64,000 nt of DNA, taken from Clostridium sp. KNHs205 (GTDB taxonomy: Bacteria; Bacillota; Clostridia; Lachnospirales; Lachnospiraceae). The notes beneath the pieces were generated by a model that searched no databases, was not told the DNA's origin, and was given only the letters and a program-made list of their open reading frames with translations. The translations under genes were made by a program, and so were the position numbers. The stretch covers positions 248,001-312,000 of the forward strand of contig NZ_JNLE01000003.1 of assembly GCF_000702945.1 (NCBI RefSeq), written 5' to 3'. Positions 17,404-25,727 of this stretch are shown here, piece after piece. Positions within the stretch are counted from its first letter, which is position 1; each line of letters starts with the position of its first letter.

Positions 17404-18708
17404 CTAGATTCTAGGCAATATAGCAACATTATTTATATCATTAAACTGTTCTTTTAAAACACGATCTAGTGCGATTTTTTCACCATACTCACATTGATTA
17501 TCTGTAAGTAATAATTTGTCTGCATAACATCCAGACGTGCAAGAATTTACTGCATAACATCCTTTGCATCGATTACTATTTTCCATATTATAAATACCTA
17601 ATAATTTTTTATTATTTGTGATGGTATAATTGCCTTCTATAATATTACCCATAAAATAATCTGAATTTCCTACTAATCGATAGCATGGATAAATATCACC
17701 ATTAACATCCACAGTAATATGCCATAATCCAATCCCACACATATTTTTTTTACTGCTATTATCAGGTTTCTTCCATACATTATTTGATTGATATTTTATT
17801 TGATTTTTAAAGAAATATAATTTTTCTTCTTCGCTTAATAAACGATTTTTATTCTTTGTATCCATAACCAGCTTTACATCAAATTGTAGCATAGGATACT
17901 TCTTACTGATAACAGAAAAAGAGTCACTAATATAAGGAACCGTATCATGCGTTACAGTTCCATGCAAAAACAATTGTTCGCAGTAATTATGAGCTACGAA
18001 TTGATCAATTACAGATATTACTTTGTCATATGTCCCACTTCCATCAGGATAAATTCGATTTAAGTCATTTACTTTACGAAAACCATCTAGACTAATTTGG
18101 ACATCAAACTTATTTTCAATTAAAAACTTAATTTTTTCTTCTGTTAATAATGTTCCATTAGTTTTAATCATATAAGATATATTGACTTTAGTATTTTTAA
18201 TATACTGAACTAGATATTGAATTAATCTATAATTTAATAATGGTTCTCCACCAGTAAATATAATATAACCTTGCTTTCCATGAAGTTGTTTTATAAATTT
18301 ATCAATGGCTATAATAGCAATATCTTTTGTCATCTTCAATGTATCTTGTCGAAAATCAATTTCCTCAAAACAATACTTGCATCTTAAATTACACTCATGG
18401 ATTATATTTAAGGTAAGAACTGTAAAACCACTTGCATTATATGTACCATTCATCAAATTTTCACTATCTTTAAAAATAAACTTTTTATATAATTCTAGTT
18501 TCTTAATAAATGAATCTACAGTTAACTTATTATATTTTTGTTTCAAAGCTAGTTCAATTTTCTCAACATCTAACTGGTTTTTCATATTAATATAGTCTTG
18601 CATTATATTAGACAAACGAAACGAAAATCCTGACTGTACATTGCAATAAACTTGTATATTATCAACATTAGATTTGTAAAAATTTTTTAGTTGATTAGGA
18701 TGTAACAT
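17404..18708 (-). CDS. Radical SAM/SPASM peptide maturase
   Basis: A 434-residue protein with C106-x3-C110-x2-C113 (H-E-C-N-L-R-C-K-Y-C-F), G-G-E-P-L-L-N-Y near residue 156, and a SPASM region with N-M-C-G-I-G, D-I-Y-P-C-Y-R-L, then R-C-K-G-C, S-C-T-S-G-C and Q-C-E-Y-G. The N-terminal 100 residues hold a helical pair and could bind a leader. Its start overlaps the end of the B12-radical SAM gene by 14 bases, so the two are translationally coupled and may act on the same peptide. Confidence 0.82.
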   Translation of the reverse strand: MLHPNQLKNFYKSNVDNIQVYCNVQSGFSFRLSNIMQDYINMKNQLDVEKIELALKQKYNKLTVDSFIKKLELYKKFIFKDSENLMNGTYNASGFTVLTLNIIHECNLRCKYCFEEIDFRQDTLKMTKDIAIIAIDKFIKQLHGKQGYIIFTGGEPLLNYRLIQYLVQYIKNTKVNISYMIKTNGTLLTEEKIKFLIENKFDVQISLDGFRKVNDLNRIYPDGSGTYDKVISVIDQFVAHNYCEQLFLHGTVTHDTVPYISDSFSVISKKYPMLQFDVKLVMDTKNKNRLLSEEEKLYFFKNQIKYQSNNVWKKPDNSSKKNMCGIGLWHITVDVNGDIYPCYRLVGNSDYFMGNIIEGNYTITNNKKLLGIYNMENSNRCKGCYAVNSCTSGCYADKLLLTDNQCEYGEKIALDRVLKEQFNDINNVAILPRI

Positions 18709-20371
18709 TACTTTTCGCCTCCTTGCTAGATTGATATATATTAAGCTGTTTACTATAAAAATAATAATATTTTTTTATCTCTTTCACTGATAAGTTTTTC
18801 AAATCCATGATCGGTTGCATTACGTTATAATTTATAAATCTTGTTTCTTTTATTTTTACATTATAATATTCATGTTTTTTTCTGATTTCTGTACCTGGAT
18901 AAGGGCACACTACTGAGATTCCCGTACTAGCGCCTAGATCAATTATTTTTTTCGCGAATTCATATGTCTCAAACATAGTTTCTAATGTTTCAAATGGATG
19001 ACCTATTAATAATGTACATGTCACAGGAATATCAGCTTCTTTTGCATATAGTATCGCTTTATATATTTGTTCTAAAGTAATATTTTTCTTTAATTTATCC
19101 AAAACCTCTTGTGAACCCGACTCTATTCCGAATTGTAATCCAGTACAACCTAACCTCTTCATTTTCTTTAGAATATAAGGATTTTTTGACAAGACATCAA
19201 CTCTAGATTCAGCCTTCCAAGTAATATCAAGTTTATTCTTCTCCAATAAATCTAGCATTTTATCTAATCTATTAATATTCACTGTTACTGTATCATCTTG
19301 AAAAAAAAATTTAGTTATTCCAATATTATTTAATGATATTATTTCATTAATTACATTTTCTGGTGAACGCATTCTATAACTACCACCGGATAGTCCAGCA
19401 GCGCAACAAAAAATACATTTTCCTGGACACCCCCTACTCGTTTGTATACCTACAACACTGTCTGCATCTAGCTGTTTTCTTATTGGAAATGGTATTTTAT
19501 CTAATACTTCAATTAGAGGCCTGTCTTCCGTACTATGAATCTGTCCATTACATCTAAATGTTATACCCTTTATTTCAGAGAGTATACCTACGTCTTTTAT
19601 TAGATAGTTCATTAATTCTAATAACGTATCTTCTCCTTCTCCTCGTATAACAATATCTACACATTTATACTCTACTAAAATATGTTCGGATTCATAAGTA
19701 GCATGAGGTCCACCACATATAATAGCAATATTCTTATCATATTCTTTTATATACCCAGCTAGCTCCATTCCATTTTCAAAATTATCTGTCATAGCAGATA
19801 TTCCTACCACTTTAGGCTTATATCTTTCAATATATCTTAAAAAAGTTTGTTTGTTCAATTGCTTAGTCCAAAAATTCTCTGCTACAACTTTATCATAACC
19901 ATATTGAAGCAGATATGATTGAAGGTATCCAATTCCTAATGGTTCAAACATATTAGTGATACTTCCATACGTCATATGTAAAGGTGTTGGTGGTACTAAT
20001 AAAAATAGATCTACATTATTCATATTCTGTAATGTAACATCATACACTTGATCTGAGTAATCACTGAATGCATGCAGTGGATGATAGTTTAGTATTATCA
20101 GTTCATCATAGCTCCAACTATTCAAAATATCAGTAACATCATTCGCAACTTCAATCATTACAGATTTTTCCTTAACATTACAACAGACTAATAACTCTTG
20201 AATAATATCATGTATAATTGTCAAGCCGTCACATCTTTCCCATATAAAAGAAGCAATATTATTAAGTTCATAAACTTTTAACTTAGTAATCTCTATACAA
20301 TTATTATCGATGTAACCCCATTCTTCTGTTGTTCTCTTAGGTTTATACATTATAAAACTTTTGTTTTCCAT
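18695..20371 (-). CDS. PqqD-like/B12-binding/radical SAM fusion enzyme
   Basis: A 558-residue fusion. Residues 10-95 form a PqqD-like leader-binding domain (V-Y-E-L-N-N-I-A-S-F-I-W-E-R-C-D-G, then D-I-I-Q-E-L). Residues 118-285 are a cobalamin-binding Rossmann domain (P-P-T-P, L-G-I-G-Y-L, V-V-G-I-S-A-M, C-G-G-P-H-A-T) without the D-x-H-x-x-G base-off motif. Residues 305-530 are the radical SAM core with C315-x3-C319-x2-C322. Class B enzymes of this kind methylate unactivated carbons or make other radical changes. The built-in PqqD domain means that it can bind a peptide leader by itself. It is the first enzyme gene of the island, directly after the 43-residue peptide. Confidence 0.85.
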   Translation of the reverse strand: MENKSFIMYKPKRTTEEWGYIDNNCIEITKLKVYELNNIASFIWERCDGLTIIHDIIQELLVCCNVKEKSVMIEVANDVTDILNSWSYDELIILNYHPLHAFSDYSDQVYDVTLQNMNNVDLFLLVPPTPLHMTYGSITNMFEPLGIGYLQSYLLQYGYDKVVAENFWTKQLNKQTFLRYIERYKPKVVGISAMTDNFENGMELAGYIKEYDKNIAIICGGPHATYESEHILVEYKCVDIVIRGEGEDTLLELMNYLIKDVGILSEIKGITFRCNGQIHSTEDRPLIEVLDKIPFPIRKQLDADSVVGIQTSRGCPGKCIFCCAAGLSGGSYRMRSPENVINEIISLNNIGITKFFFQDDTVTVNINRLDKMLDLLEKNKLDITWKAESRVDVLSKNPYILKKMKRLGCTGLQFGIESGSQEVLDKLKKNITLEQIYKAILYAKEADIPVTCTLLIGHPFETLETMFETYEFAKKIIDLGASTGISVVCPYPGTEIRKKHEYYNVKIKETRFINYNVMQPIMDLKNLSVKEIKKYYYFYSKQLNIYQSSKEAKSNVTS

Positions 20372-20495
20372 AATATACTCCTATAAATCCATGTTTTTAA
20401 GTAGGTATCTAGTGTATTTCAACTTTATTTTATAAGTAAAAAAAACTATGAATCATAATGAATAGATTAATTAAGATTAATTTATATGTATTAGA

Positions 20496-20627
20496 TTAAT
20501 CTTTAGTACATCCACTAACTCCACCTGCGATAATTGCAGCTAAAATCAATACTACTGGTATACCATTAGTTGATACATTGTCGTCCCCATCATTAACTTC
20601 TACATAAATTGGTTTATTATATTCCAT
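20496..20627 (-). CDS. 43-residue hydrophobic peptide ending in a lipobox-like V-S-G-C (second candidate precursor)
   Basis: ATG at 20627 follows GGAGG by eight bases. The N-part (MEYNKPIYVEVNDGDDN) is acidic and has the Y-x-K-P-x-x-x-E-V layout common in leaders of clostridial RiPPs; residues 23-36 (G-I-P-V-V-L-I-L-A-A-I-I-A-G) are a membrane-like helix; the end is G36-V37-S38-G39-C40-T-K-D. V-S-G-C fits the lipobox pattern [LVI][ASTVI][GAS]C. The gene sits between the exporter and the B12-radical SAM gene. It may be a modified peptide, a substrate of the LspA homologue, or both. I do not know a described peptide of this kind. Confidence 0.7.
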   Translation of the reverse strand: MEYNKPIYVEVNDGDDNVSTNGIPVVLILAAIIAGGVSGCTKD

Positions 20628-20686
20628 ACTGTTACCTCCATTCTATTATTCTAGATACCTACTCTATAATAAGTGGAATTCACTTA

Positions 20687-22405
20687 TTAGCTTCTTTCTT
20701 TTGCAAATAATTCTTGAAAATACTTATCATCAATTAAATCTTCATACGCTCCAATCTTATATAACGAACTATCCTTAATAAACAAAATCTTATTAAAATT
20801 GGTTAATGAATCTAAATTATGTGTAACGAAAATTGTTATTGACTGCTCAAATTCATTAGCAATAACCGACTCAATTTTTTTTCTAGATTTTAGATCAATA
20901 TTGGATGTGGCTTCATCAAATATCATAATTGATCTTTCATTACTTAAACTTCTTGCTATTATTATTTTTTGCTTCTCTCCGGATGATAAATTCTTGCTAT
21001 TTCTAATTGAAAGGTTCTTTGTCTCATCAATTAAATTGTTATCAAATTCACTCTTCGCTATAGCTATATCTAACTCTTCCACATTGATTGTTTCTAGTTG
21101 ATTACAAATGTTAATATTGTTATAAATAGAGTAATCAAACATATAAGATTTTGAATCTGCAATGGATATATTATCTCTATAACTATTAATATTATATTCC
21201 TTCACATTCTTTCCATTTATTAGTATTTCTCCAGTACTTGGATTAATAAATCTTGCTATCAGATTAATTAATGTTGACTTTCCTGAACCATTATCACCTA
21301 CAATCGCTATCCTATCACCTGAGCTAAGATTAAAACTAATATCTTTAAGAATAACTTTTTCATTAATTGAATAGCTAACTTTTTGAAATTCCAACTTAAA
21401 GACATCATCTATAGATAATGTCTTATCTTTCTCCGTATCCTCCTCTGTACTTGTATGTAGTAAGTCATACAATCTTTTTGCCGATGGAGTAATACTTGCG
21501 AATATAAACTTAAGATTTGAGAAAGAAGTTACTGGGCTAGTCACATAAACTAAATAAGTTAAAAATGCTAATATCTCACCGTATGTTATTTCACCACTAA
21601 TTAATATGTACGTTCCTACGAGATAAACCAGCATAACTACTACTTGGGTATTAAATAAATCAACTTGATCCTTTAAAGTTGAAATTAATGAAAACATTTT
21701 TTCATATTTTGCAGAAATTGTTTTTATTGATGTTAACTCTTTATTCTTATTTTCAAATAAATTATATAGCTTTACCTCTCTTATACCAGCAATAGAGTCT
21801 TGAAGCCAATTGGCAAATTGTGAATTAATTATCAAATATTCTTTTGTTAATTTCTTATTTTTCCCTGAAAAGTAACCAATCATTATGTATTTTAATGGAA
21901 TAGATAACAATCCAATTATTGCCAATGTTGAACTTATATTAAACAAACATATAATACCACCTATAAAATATATAATTTGAGATAAAACACTAAATAAACT
22001 ACCATCTGATATTTTGGATATCGTATTTATATCTGTGGAGATATTATTATAGATTTTGGTAACTTCATTTTTTTCAAAATAACTCAGAGGTAATTTGACT
22101 AAATGCTGAAAGCTATCTTTAAATAATTGTACTCTAAGGTCTGTGTTTAAACGAGCGATTAGATAGCTATTTAATACTTCCATTAGACATTTTATAAAAT
22201 AAACAATTATAAATAGCAAAATTGTACGTTTTATATAATTAAAATCTTTGAGAAGTATACCCTTATCCAAAATATTTTTGTTTAATAATGGAACGTACAA
22301 TCCTAAAATTGCTGTAATCAATATTGTAAATGAGATTGGTATTATTAGTTTATAATATCCTTTCAATTTCCTAAAAAAAAACTTTAATTCAATATTTTTG
22401 TTCAC
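20687..22405 (-). CDS. ABC exporter of the RiPP island (fused membrane and ATPase domains)
   Basis: A 572-residue half-transporter: six membrane helices in residues 1-310 and an ATPase with Walker A G-D-N-G-S-G-K-S-T, signature L-S-S-G-E-K-Q and Walker B S-I-M-I-F-D-E-A-T-S. There is no N-terminal C39 peptidase, so it exports but does not cut the leader. I chose the GTG at 22405 because AAGAGGTG lies six bases before it. As the first gene of the island it probably sends out the mature peptide(s) or gives self-protection. Confidence 0.85.
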   Translation of the reverse strand: MNKNIELKFFFRKLKGYYKLIIPISFTILITAILGLYVPLLNKNILDKGILLKDFNYIKRTILLFIIVYFIKCLMEVLNSYLIARLNTDLRVQLFKDSFQHLVKLPLSYFEKNEVTKIYNNISTDINTISKISDGSLFSVLSQIIYFIGGIICLFNISSTLAIIGLLSIPLKYIMIGYFSGKNKKLTKEYLIINSQFANWLQDSIAGIREVKLYNLFENKNKELTSIKTISAKYEKMFSLISTLKDQVDLFNTQVVVMLVYLVGTYILISGEITYGEILAFLTYLVYVTSPVTSFSNLKFIFASITPSAKRLYDLLHTSTEEDTEKDKTLSIDDVFKLEFQKVSYSINEKVILKDISFNLSSGDRIAIVGDNGSGKSTLINLIARFINPSTGEILINGKNVKEYNINSYRDNISIADSKSYMFDYSIYNNINICNQLETINVEELDIAIAKSEFDNNLIDETKNLSIRNSKNLSSGEKQKIIIARSLSNERSIMIFDEATSNIDLKSRKKIESVIANEFEQSITIFVTHNLDSLTNFNKILFIKDSSLYKIGAYEDLIDDKYFQELFAKERS

Positions 22406-22714
22406 AATATCACCTCTTGTAATAATCCCCATATCTTGTCTTATATAGTTATAATAATACGTTATATGGCTATATTTGTCAATATAATCATTCCAATCTT
22501 TCCCTTTTTTTCTTTTCTTAAGAAAATAAACAGAAAAAACATAGATAATGACACTCTGCTACTTATTTTATCTCCTCTAGAGCTTTAATATTGTATAACT
22601 ATATAAAAGGGTTTTTTAGCTTTTAAAAAATTACCTTCGTGTTCTAGTCTTTGCTATAATTCTATTAAACAGTTCTTTTAAATATTTAATTACCTTTAGC
22701 TATAATAAAACTGG
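22406..22714. other. Upstream region of the RiPP island
   Basis: AT-rich and noncoding. It should carry the promoter of the island; several TATAAT-like boxes occur but none is clearly better than the rest. No operator palindrome stands out. Confidence 0.4.
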
Positions 22715-22930
22715 CTATGATAAAACAGATGAACTTTTGTCATTAAATATAGATAAAAAGTTTAACTTTTGAAGCCGCTTAGGCATCCTCATGAGCAGTA
22801 GGTAACGGAATGATTCGATACATGCATTATCATAAGGATTTCCTTTTCGGCTAAAGAAATGTATAAAATCTTTGAAAGACAGGTAATACTCAAATCTGGC
22901 ATAAGACATATTTTCAACAAAGCTTGACAA
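22715..22930 (-). mobile_element. IS3-family transposase remnant
   Basis: A 71-codon stretch ends in a scrambled tail but contains F-S-R-K-G-N-P-Y-D-N-A-C-I-E-S-F, the conserved segment around the last Glu of the IS3/IS150 DDE triad. The N-terminal part (A-R-F-E-Y-Y-L-S-F-K-D-F) matches the region just upstream of it. The rest of the transposase and both ends are lost. It marks the right edge of the AT-rich RiPP island. Confidence 0.8.
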
Positions 22931-23269
22931 TCCTTATGTTTGATGAGCCATCAATTATTTTAGCATATGATTACCTTCTTTCTTGCTTATTTATAATATA
23001 TGTTTCCCACCAGAGGGATTTCAAATAAATCTTTCGCAATGGTAAATACCGGTATATATTTATCAAAAGTAAAAAATCTTTTGATAATCGCTACGAAATT
23101 TAGGTGTAGAATTGTTACCCTTCTAGTAACTATGACAGGGATAATACAATCCTTTTTATAGATTGATCTCTTTTACCCAAAAACAAGTCAACACTTGACA
23201 ACAACCATTATCATGCTATACTTATAAAGTAGTAAATCCTTATAAATCAAGGCTTTACGCATGTTACTA
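22931..23269. other. Gap with a hairpin, no gene seen
   Basis: Contains TATCAAAAG (23061-23069) facing CTTTTGATA (23078-23086), a nine-pair stem without a clear T-run. No open frame with a ribosome site. The promoter of queT should lie near its right end. Confidence 0.4.
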
Positions 23270-23313
23270 TCGTGTGTTCGAGACCTTCCACACGTAAAAC
23301 AAAACTAAAGGAG
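23270..23313 (+). promoter_or_regulatory. preQ1 class I riboswitch
   Basis: CGTGTG (23271-23276) pairs with CACACG (23289-23294) around the loop TTCGAGACCTTC, followed by an A-rich tail AAAACAAAACTAAAGGAG. This matches the tiny preQ1-I aptamer: a 5-6 pair stem, a loop beginning UUC, and an A-rich tail that folds back in an H-type pseudoknot. The tail contains the AAGGAG ribosome site of queT, so bound preQ1 would block translation. The downstream gene supports the call. Confidence 0.8.
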
Positions 23314-23321
23314 AATTTCAT

Positions 23322-23834
23322 ATGAAAAACAAAACCCAATTTATCACACAGGCTGCGCTTATTGCTGCCATCTATGTGGTACTGGTCTTTGTGTTTAAGC
23401 CTATCAGCTTTTCCAACATCCAGATAAGGATTGCGGAAGCACTGACCATACTGCCCTATTTTACACCTGCTGCCATACCGGGCGTCGCTATTGGCTGCCT
23501 TTTAGGTAATTTCTTAGGCGGTGCCGACATTCTTGATATCACCTTTGGAACACTGGCCACTTTAATCGGCGCGACAGGCTCATATCTGTTAAGGCGCAAT
23601 AAATACCTGGTTCCACTGCCTCCCATTATCTCAAACACCATCATTATTCCATGGGTACTGCGCTTTGCTTACGGACTGACTCTGCCCATACCTGTTATGA
23701 TGGCAACAGTGGGAATCGGTGAGATAATCTCCTGCGGCGTCTTAGGGCTTGGACTTCTGTTCTTGTTGAATTTATACAGAAATGTGATTTTCCCGGAAAA
23801 CGGATACTTTAAGAAGAGTAAGAACCGGTATTAA
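23322..23834 (+). CDS. queT: QueT-family queuosine precursor transporter
   Basis: A 170-residue integral membrane protein with five or six helices, of the S-component type used by ECF transporters (COG4708). The N-end Q-A-A-L-I-A-A-I-Y-V-V-L, the R-I-A-E-A-L-T-I-L-P motif and G-C-L-L-G-N-F-L-G-G are characteristic. It imports preQ1 or a related base for making queuosine in tRNA; it needs the shared ECF energising module encoded elsewhere. The preQ1-I riboswitch overlapping its ribosome site supports the substrate. Monocistronic. Confidence 0.88.
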   Translation: MKNKTQFITQAALIAAIYVVLVFVFKPISFSNIQIRIAEALTILPYFTPAAIPGVAIGCLLGNFLGGADILDITFGTLATLIGATGSYLLRRNKYLVPLPPIISNTIIIPWVLRFAYGLTLPIPVMMATVGIGEIISCGVLGLGLLFLLNLYRNVIFPENGYFKKSKNRY

Positions 23835-24007
23835 TACATACCGGCAGTCATTCAATCTTTCCTGTAAGTATAGTATTAACAAGGTCTGATATATTTTGAT
23901 TCTTAGAATATATCACTATAGATAAGGAATTGAAGAATGCTAAGGGATAAGTTGATAACCCCTACGCAGAATAGAAGCCTTCGTTTCAAGTCTCAACTGA
24001 TATGCCC

Positions 24008-24041
24008 CCAATAAGTTAAACTTTATAACTTAACTTATTGG
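24008..24041. repeat. Perfect inverted repeat between convergent genes
   Basis: CCAATAAGTTAA (24008-24019) pairs with TTAACTTATTGG (24030-24041), 12 perfect pairs with a 10-base loop, between queT and the ABC-2 operon. There is no T-run, so it is at best a weak terminator; a small AGCC/GGCT hairpin with TTTTCTT follows at 24052-24080. Confidence 0.5.
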
Positions 24042-24078
24042 AGTCAGTTCAAAAGCCATGAAACTGAGGCTCCTTTTC

Positions 24079-24882
24079 TTATGTTCCCGTGCTGTTATAT
24101 CTTCCAATGCCTTTTCTCCATATATAAGCTGCTGCCGCTGTAACACCGGCTGCTGCAAAGGGTGCCCCATACTTTAATACATCCATACCTCCTCCCTCTT
24201 TATTAAGAATATACAGGCAGGGATAATAACTTACAAACCCATAAGGGGCCATAAAGGTAAGCAGAAATTTTACCGGCTTATTATAGATTGTCAGCGGATA
24301 GTCCGCAAAGGTACGGAGACCACTCTGATTGTCCGTATAAAGCTTTCCTATCTCATCATTTCTTATGGTATAAAAGCTTGAGGCTCCAATCATAACCAGT
24401 AACCCTGCATGAATGATTATGCCCGAAAGAAGTGTTACCAGCACAAATACAATTTTACCTCCTGTCCATTCCAACTTGACCCTATCAAGGCTGATTCCCA
24501 GAAATACAACTGCTAAAATAAGCCTTGGAAAAAAGGTATACTGAAACTGGCGAAAGACCAGATAGCTTAGAGGCCTTAACGGCCTTATAAGAATAGAATC
24601 AAATTCTCCGCTCTGTACAATCTGTCCCAGAGTAATCATTGGTCCCCATAAGAAAAATCCGCTGATGGAATAACAGAGCCAGTTTATATTGAATAGAAAC
24701 AGTATTTCATGATAAGACCAACTCTGAACAGAAGAGAAATTCTGAAATATAATCCATGTTCCTGCATAATAACCGAATACCATAACGGTATTGGCAGCCA
24801 GTTCCAGCAAAAAGGCAGATCGATACTCCATCTTACTTTTCATGTAGGTTGTTATAAACTTCATATATAGTTTTACGTTCAT
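24079..24882 (-). CDS. ABC-2 family exporter permease (COG3694/COG4587 type)
   Basis: A 267-residue membrane protein with six helices, starting MNVKLYMKFITTYMKSKMEYR. The start at 24882 follows GGAAAGGGAGAG; an in-frame extension of 88 codons upstream overlaps the neighbouring gene and is not credible. Features such as G-Y-Y-A-G-T-W-I-I-F and Q-S-G-E-F-D-S-I-L-I-R-P-L-R-P fit the uncharacterised ABC-2 permeases that come as two subunits plus an ATPase (DUF990 relatives). Substrate unknown; such sets often export antibiotics or polymers. Confidence 0.85.
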   Translation of the reverse strand: MNVKLYMKFITTYMKSKMEYRSAFLLELAANTVMVFGYYAGTWIIFQNFSSVQSWSYHEILFLFNINWLCYSISGFFLWGPMITLGQIVQSGEFDSILIRPLRPLSYLVFRQFQYTFFPRLILAVVFLGISLDRVKLEWTGGKIVFVLVTLLSGIIIHAGLLVMIGASSFYTIRNDEIGKLYTDNQSGLRTFADYPLTIYNKPVKFLLTFMAPYGFVSYYPCLYILNKEGGGMDVLKYGAPFAAAGVTAAAAYIWRKGIGRYNSTGT

Positions 24883-24920
24883 GTCACTCTCCCTTTCCTG
24901 ACAGGCCTCTTGCCAAATCG

Positions 24921-25712
24921 CTAACCGCCCTGTACCGCCAGCTTTCTCCGCCCGCACTGCCAGGCATACTCTGTGGCAGTAAACATTATAGCAACCCATA
25001 ACAACTGTATCAGAAGGAGCCTTAAGATCTCCTGCCTTCCCACATTTCCCGTTAATATAGTAAGGGGTGTATAATAAATACACTGAAAAGGAAAAAGAAA
25101 CGCAATGTTTTTCAGCTGTTCCGGAAAGAGCCACACAGGAATCCAAGCCCCCGAGAAAATCTGATAGACTGCCCTCATAAACATGTTAAGAGGCCAGGTA
25201 ACAAGAAACCAGAAGGCCAGAATTCCGATAAAATAAGCAACCAGAAAACTTACCAGCATTCCCAGCAGAATTGATATCAGGAAGGCCGGTAACCGAAGGT
25301 CCAGGGGCAGTTCAAAATGCCACAGTACTCTGCTCAGCAGAAGCAGCGGTACTCCCTGTAAACAGATATTAACCAGATTCTCCCCCAGTCCGTCACAGAA
25401 GGAAAAGAACAGCATATTATAAGGGCGAATCAAATCAATAGCTATTTCACCGGTACGAATCTTACGGTTCATCAATTCTATAGTACTAAATTCTACCCCA
25501 CAAGCAATGATACTGCTTAAAATTACATATGTAACGGTCATTTCTCTGGAACGGCCAGCCATAGAAGCGGTATTTCCCAGAAACAATGCATTCCAGATGC
25601 TAATCTGTATATATAAGTATAAAACTTTTCCTAGAATTTTTGTAAATGCGTTCGCCCTGTAATAAAATATTCTCTGCACCGCATTTTTAATAAAGCGCAG
25701 GTATAACTGCAT
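24921..25712 (-). CDS. ABC-2 family exporter permease, partner subunit
   Basis: A 263-residue protein with six membrane helices. R-T-G-E-I-A-I-D-L-I-R-P-Y-N matches the conserved cytoplasmic segment (G-E-x-D-x-x-L-I-R-P) of the other permease, so the two are homologous subunits of one heterodimer. It lies between the second permease (38 bases) and the ATPase (15 bases), all on one strand. Confidence 0.85.
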   Translation of the reverse strand: MQLYLRFIKNAVQRIFYYRANAFTKILGKVLYLYIQISIWNALFLGNTASMAGRSREMTVTYVILSSIIACGVEFSTIELMNRKIRTGEIAIDLIRPYNMLFFSFCDGLGENLVNICLQGVPLLLLSRVLWHFELPLDLRLPAFLISILLGMLVSFLVAYFIGILAFWFLVTWPLNMFMRAVYQIFSGAWIPVWLFPEQLKNIAFLFPFQCIYYTPLTILTGNVGRQEILRLLLIQLLWVAIMFTATEYAWQCGRRKLAVQGG

Positions 25713-25727
25713 ATCCTTCCTCCTTTC

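Noticed and set aside
24883..25146. N-terminal extension of the ABC-2 permease
   Set aside because: It overlaps the neighbouring permease gene in another frame and the internal start at 24882 has a good ribosome site.
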